Below, piece by piece: positions 62,621-64,000 of a stretch of 64,000 nucleotides of DNA (position 1 is its first letter; each line of letters opens with the position of its first letter). A program made the position numbers and the translations under genes. The stretch spans positions 1-64,000 of the forward strand of contig JAFZUV010000017.1 in the NCBI GenBank assembly GCA_017618135.1, given 5' to 3'. Source of the stretch: Clostridia bacterium. GTDB taxonomy: Bacteria > Bacillota > Clostridia > Oscillospirales > Acutalibacteraceae. The notes under the pieces were generated by a model. That model made no database searches. It was not told the DNA's origin and was given only the letters and a program-made list of their open reading frames with translations.

Positions 62621-63187
62621 ATGTTAAAAAAGCAAAACATTATAATCGCCGTATGCGTTTCGGCGGTGATGGTATCTTTGGAAATCGTACTCAATCGGTT
62701 TTGCTCAATAAATACGATGGGTCTTAAAATCGGATTTGCCTTTATTCCGCCGACCTTTGCGGCTATTCTTTTGGGTCCCGCCTGGGGCGCGGCGGTATAC
62801 GCCGTGTCTGACCTTTTAGGCGCGCTTCTTTTTCCGATAGGTCCTTATCATCCCGGATTTACTGTTTGCGCGGCGCTTATGGGCGTATGCGCCGGATTGT
62901 TTTTATCAAGCAATCCGGTTAACGCCGGTCGTATAAGCTTTTTTTGCAACATACTTCCCTGTGTGCTTATAAACTGCATAGTAATAGGACTGTTTATCAA
63001 CACCGCGTGGGTGAGTATGCTTTACGGCAAAAAAACATATTTCGGCTGGTTTTTATATAGGCTTAGCGAGTATGCCGTTTTAATTCCCGTGCAGTTAATA
63101 ATTATACCTATTCTGATAGGAATTGCAGGCAGACTGAAAAAATCAGGGCTTTTGCCCGGAGGTTTCAAAGAAGAAAATGACATATAG
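62621..63187 (+). CDS. folT: Folate ECF transporter substrate-binding subunit
   Basis: FolT is the membrane subunit that binds folate and docks to the energy-coupling (EcfAAT) module. The 188-residue protein has six helices and typical segments (MVSLEIVLNRFCSINTMGLKIGFAFIPPTFAAILLGPAWGAAVYAVSDLLGALLFPIGPYHPGF). It is under the THF riboswitch. Its last 11 bases overlap folC. Confidence 0.93.
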   Translation: MLKKQNIIIAVCVSAVMVSLEIVLNRFCSINTMGLKIGFAFIPPTFAAILLGPAWGAAVYAVSDLLGALLFPIGPYHPGFTVCAALMGVCAGLFLSSNPVNAGRISFFCNILPCVLINCIVIGLFINTAWVSMLYGKKTYFGWFLYRLSEYAVLIPVQLIIIPILIGIAGRLKKSGLLPGGFKEENDI

Positions 63188-64000
63188 AGAAGCTCTCGAA
63201 TACATACATTCGCGCGAAGCTTTCGGCAGTCGTCCGGGGCTTGACAGAATAAAACGCCTTTGCGAACTGCTCGGCAATCCGCAGAATAACACCGGATTTG
63301 TCCATATAGCCGGAACTAACGGCAAAGGCTCCGTATGCGCAATGCTATCTTCAATTCTGCGCTGCGCCGGATTGCGCGTGGGGCTTTACACCTCGCCTTA
63401 TATATCTTTTTTTGAGGAACGAATAAAAATAAACGGTGAGCCAATCTCAAAAGAAAGGCTCGCCGAAATAATTGAAAAGGTTAAAATTTTTGCCGATAAA
63501 ACAGGCGAAGAGATAACCGAGTTTGAAGTTATAACCGCCGCGGCATTTGTCTGTTTTTCGGAAGAAAAATGCGATATTGCGGTGCTTGAAACAGGGCTTG
63601 GCGGCAGGCTTGACGCCACAAACATAATAAATAGCCCTCTGCTTTCGGTAATAACAGGGATAGCCCTTGACCATACCGCGGTTTTAGGTGAAACCGTCGA
63701 AAAAATCGCATACGAAAAAGGCGGAATAATTAAAGAGGGTTGTCCGGTCGTAATAGCCGCCTGTCCTGCCGGAGCAAAAAAGGTTTTAAAGAACATTTCA
63801 AGTAATATGAACGCCCCGCTTACAGAAGCGGATTATCGAAGAATAACAAACAAACGGTTTTCGCCTTACGGCGCCGGTATTTGTGTAAAGCCATACGGCG
63901 ATATAGAATTATCACTTGCAGGCATTTATCAGACGGATAACGCCGCAGTGGCAATAACGGCGGCGGAAGCTTTAAAAAACGCCGGTATCCCCGTCGATAA
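63177..64000 (+). CDS. folC: Folylpolyglutamate synthase (partial at right edge)
   Basis: FolC adds glutamate residues to folates, keeping them in the cell. The first 274 residues are visible: RPGLDRIKRLCELLGNPQ, the P-loop GTNGKGS (46-52), TSPYISFFEERIKING, and VLETGLGGRLDATN, followed by DHTAVLG. The frame stays open to the end of the window, so the gene is cut by the edge. It overlaps folT by 11 bases and shares the THF riboswitch. Confidence 0.95.
   Translation, partial: MTYREALEYIHSREAFGSRPGLDRIKRLCELLGNPQNNTGFVHIAGTNGKGSVCAMLSSILRCAGLRVGLYTSPYISFFEERIKINGEPISKERLAEIIEKVKIFADKTGEEITEFEVITAAAFVCFSEEKCDIAVLETGLGGRLDATNIINSPLLSVITGIALDHTAVLGETVEKIAYEKGGIIKEGCPVVIAACPAGAKKVLKNISSNMNAPLTEADYRRITNKRFSPYGAGICVKPYGDIELSLAGIYQTDNAAVAITAAEALKNAGIPVD

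Noticed and set aside
1-64000. CRISPR array
   Set aside because: No regularly spaced direct repeats with unique spacers were found; the heptamer arrays have no spacers.

Overview
The window looks like the replication-origin region of a Gram-positive, spore-forming anaerobe of class Clostridia, most likely an Oscillospirales/Ruminococcaceae-type gut bacterium. The grounds are the gene order dnaA-dnaN-yaaA-recF-remB-gyrB-gyrA, a SpoVT regulator, a T-box and a THF riboswitch of Firmicutes type, zinc-type S14 and L36 ribosomal proteins, and a secreted protein ending in a dockerin. It runs from dnaA (33 bases before its start are visible) to a folC gene cut by the right edge. The first 4.2 kb is visibly more AT-rich than the rest; the change falls at the start of gyrB.

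Layout: 1-8.8 kb, replication initiation and gyrase. 8.8-15.3 kb, CPBP protease, a membrane protein, tadA, a YfhO-type membrane protein, yfbR, and a ManA-like protein that has lost its metal ligands. 15.3-17.4 kb, a 6S RNA (minus strand), a DUF1292 protein, a strongly promoted ~270-nt transcript carrying an array of micro-ORFs, spoVT and a 53-aa ribbon-helix-helix protein. 17.5-20.2 kb, SLOG, membrane, ACT and PFL-family proteins. 20.2-23.0 kb, an Asn T-box controlling asnS and asnA. 23.0-26.3 kb, a minus-strand pssA-psd-glycosyltransferase run. 26.4-42.0 kb, the complete S10/spc/alpha ribosomal superoperon including secY, adk, map, infA, rpmJ and rpoA. 42.3-45.5 kb, a dockerin-bearing secreted protein built of three related modules. 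45.7-54.5 kb, a compact phage-derived packaging/capsid cassette ending in an overlapping glycoside-hydrolase-like lipoprotein. 54.5-64 kb, acpP, tRNA-Gln(CUG), a block of nested inverted repeats, a sirtuin, a degenerate GGDEF membrane protein, glmM-acyltransferase-nagB with paired operator-like palindromes, a zinc carboxypeptidase, a Nudix hydrolase, and THF-riboswitch-folT-folC.

Most genes are ordinary core functions. The parts that need explanation are: (1) the promoter-to-terminator unit at 16196-16500, which has no long ORF but three repeats that each end a tiny reading frame in a VxP(M/K)xx-like tail; (2) the capsid cassette, with the portal after the capsid gene, no integrase, repressor, lysis or tape-measure gene, and a lipoprotein fused to its operon; (3) a dispersed intergenic repeat made of in-phase heptamers with consensus YRTCTGN, found at five or six sites; and (4) two identical-architecture palindromes flanking the glmM promoter. 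All calls come from reading the sequence; no searches were run.
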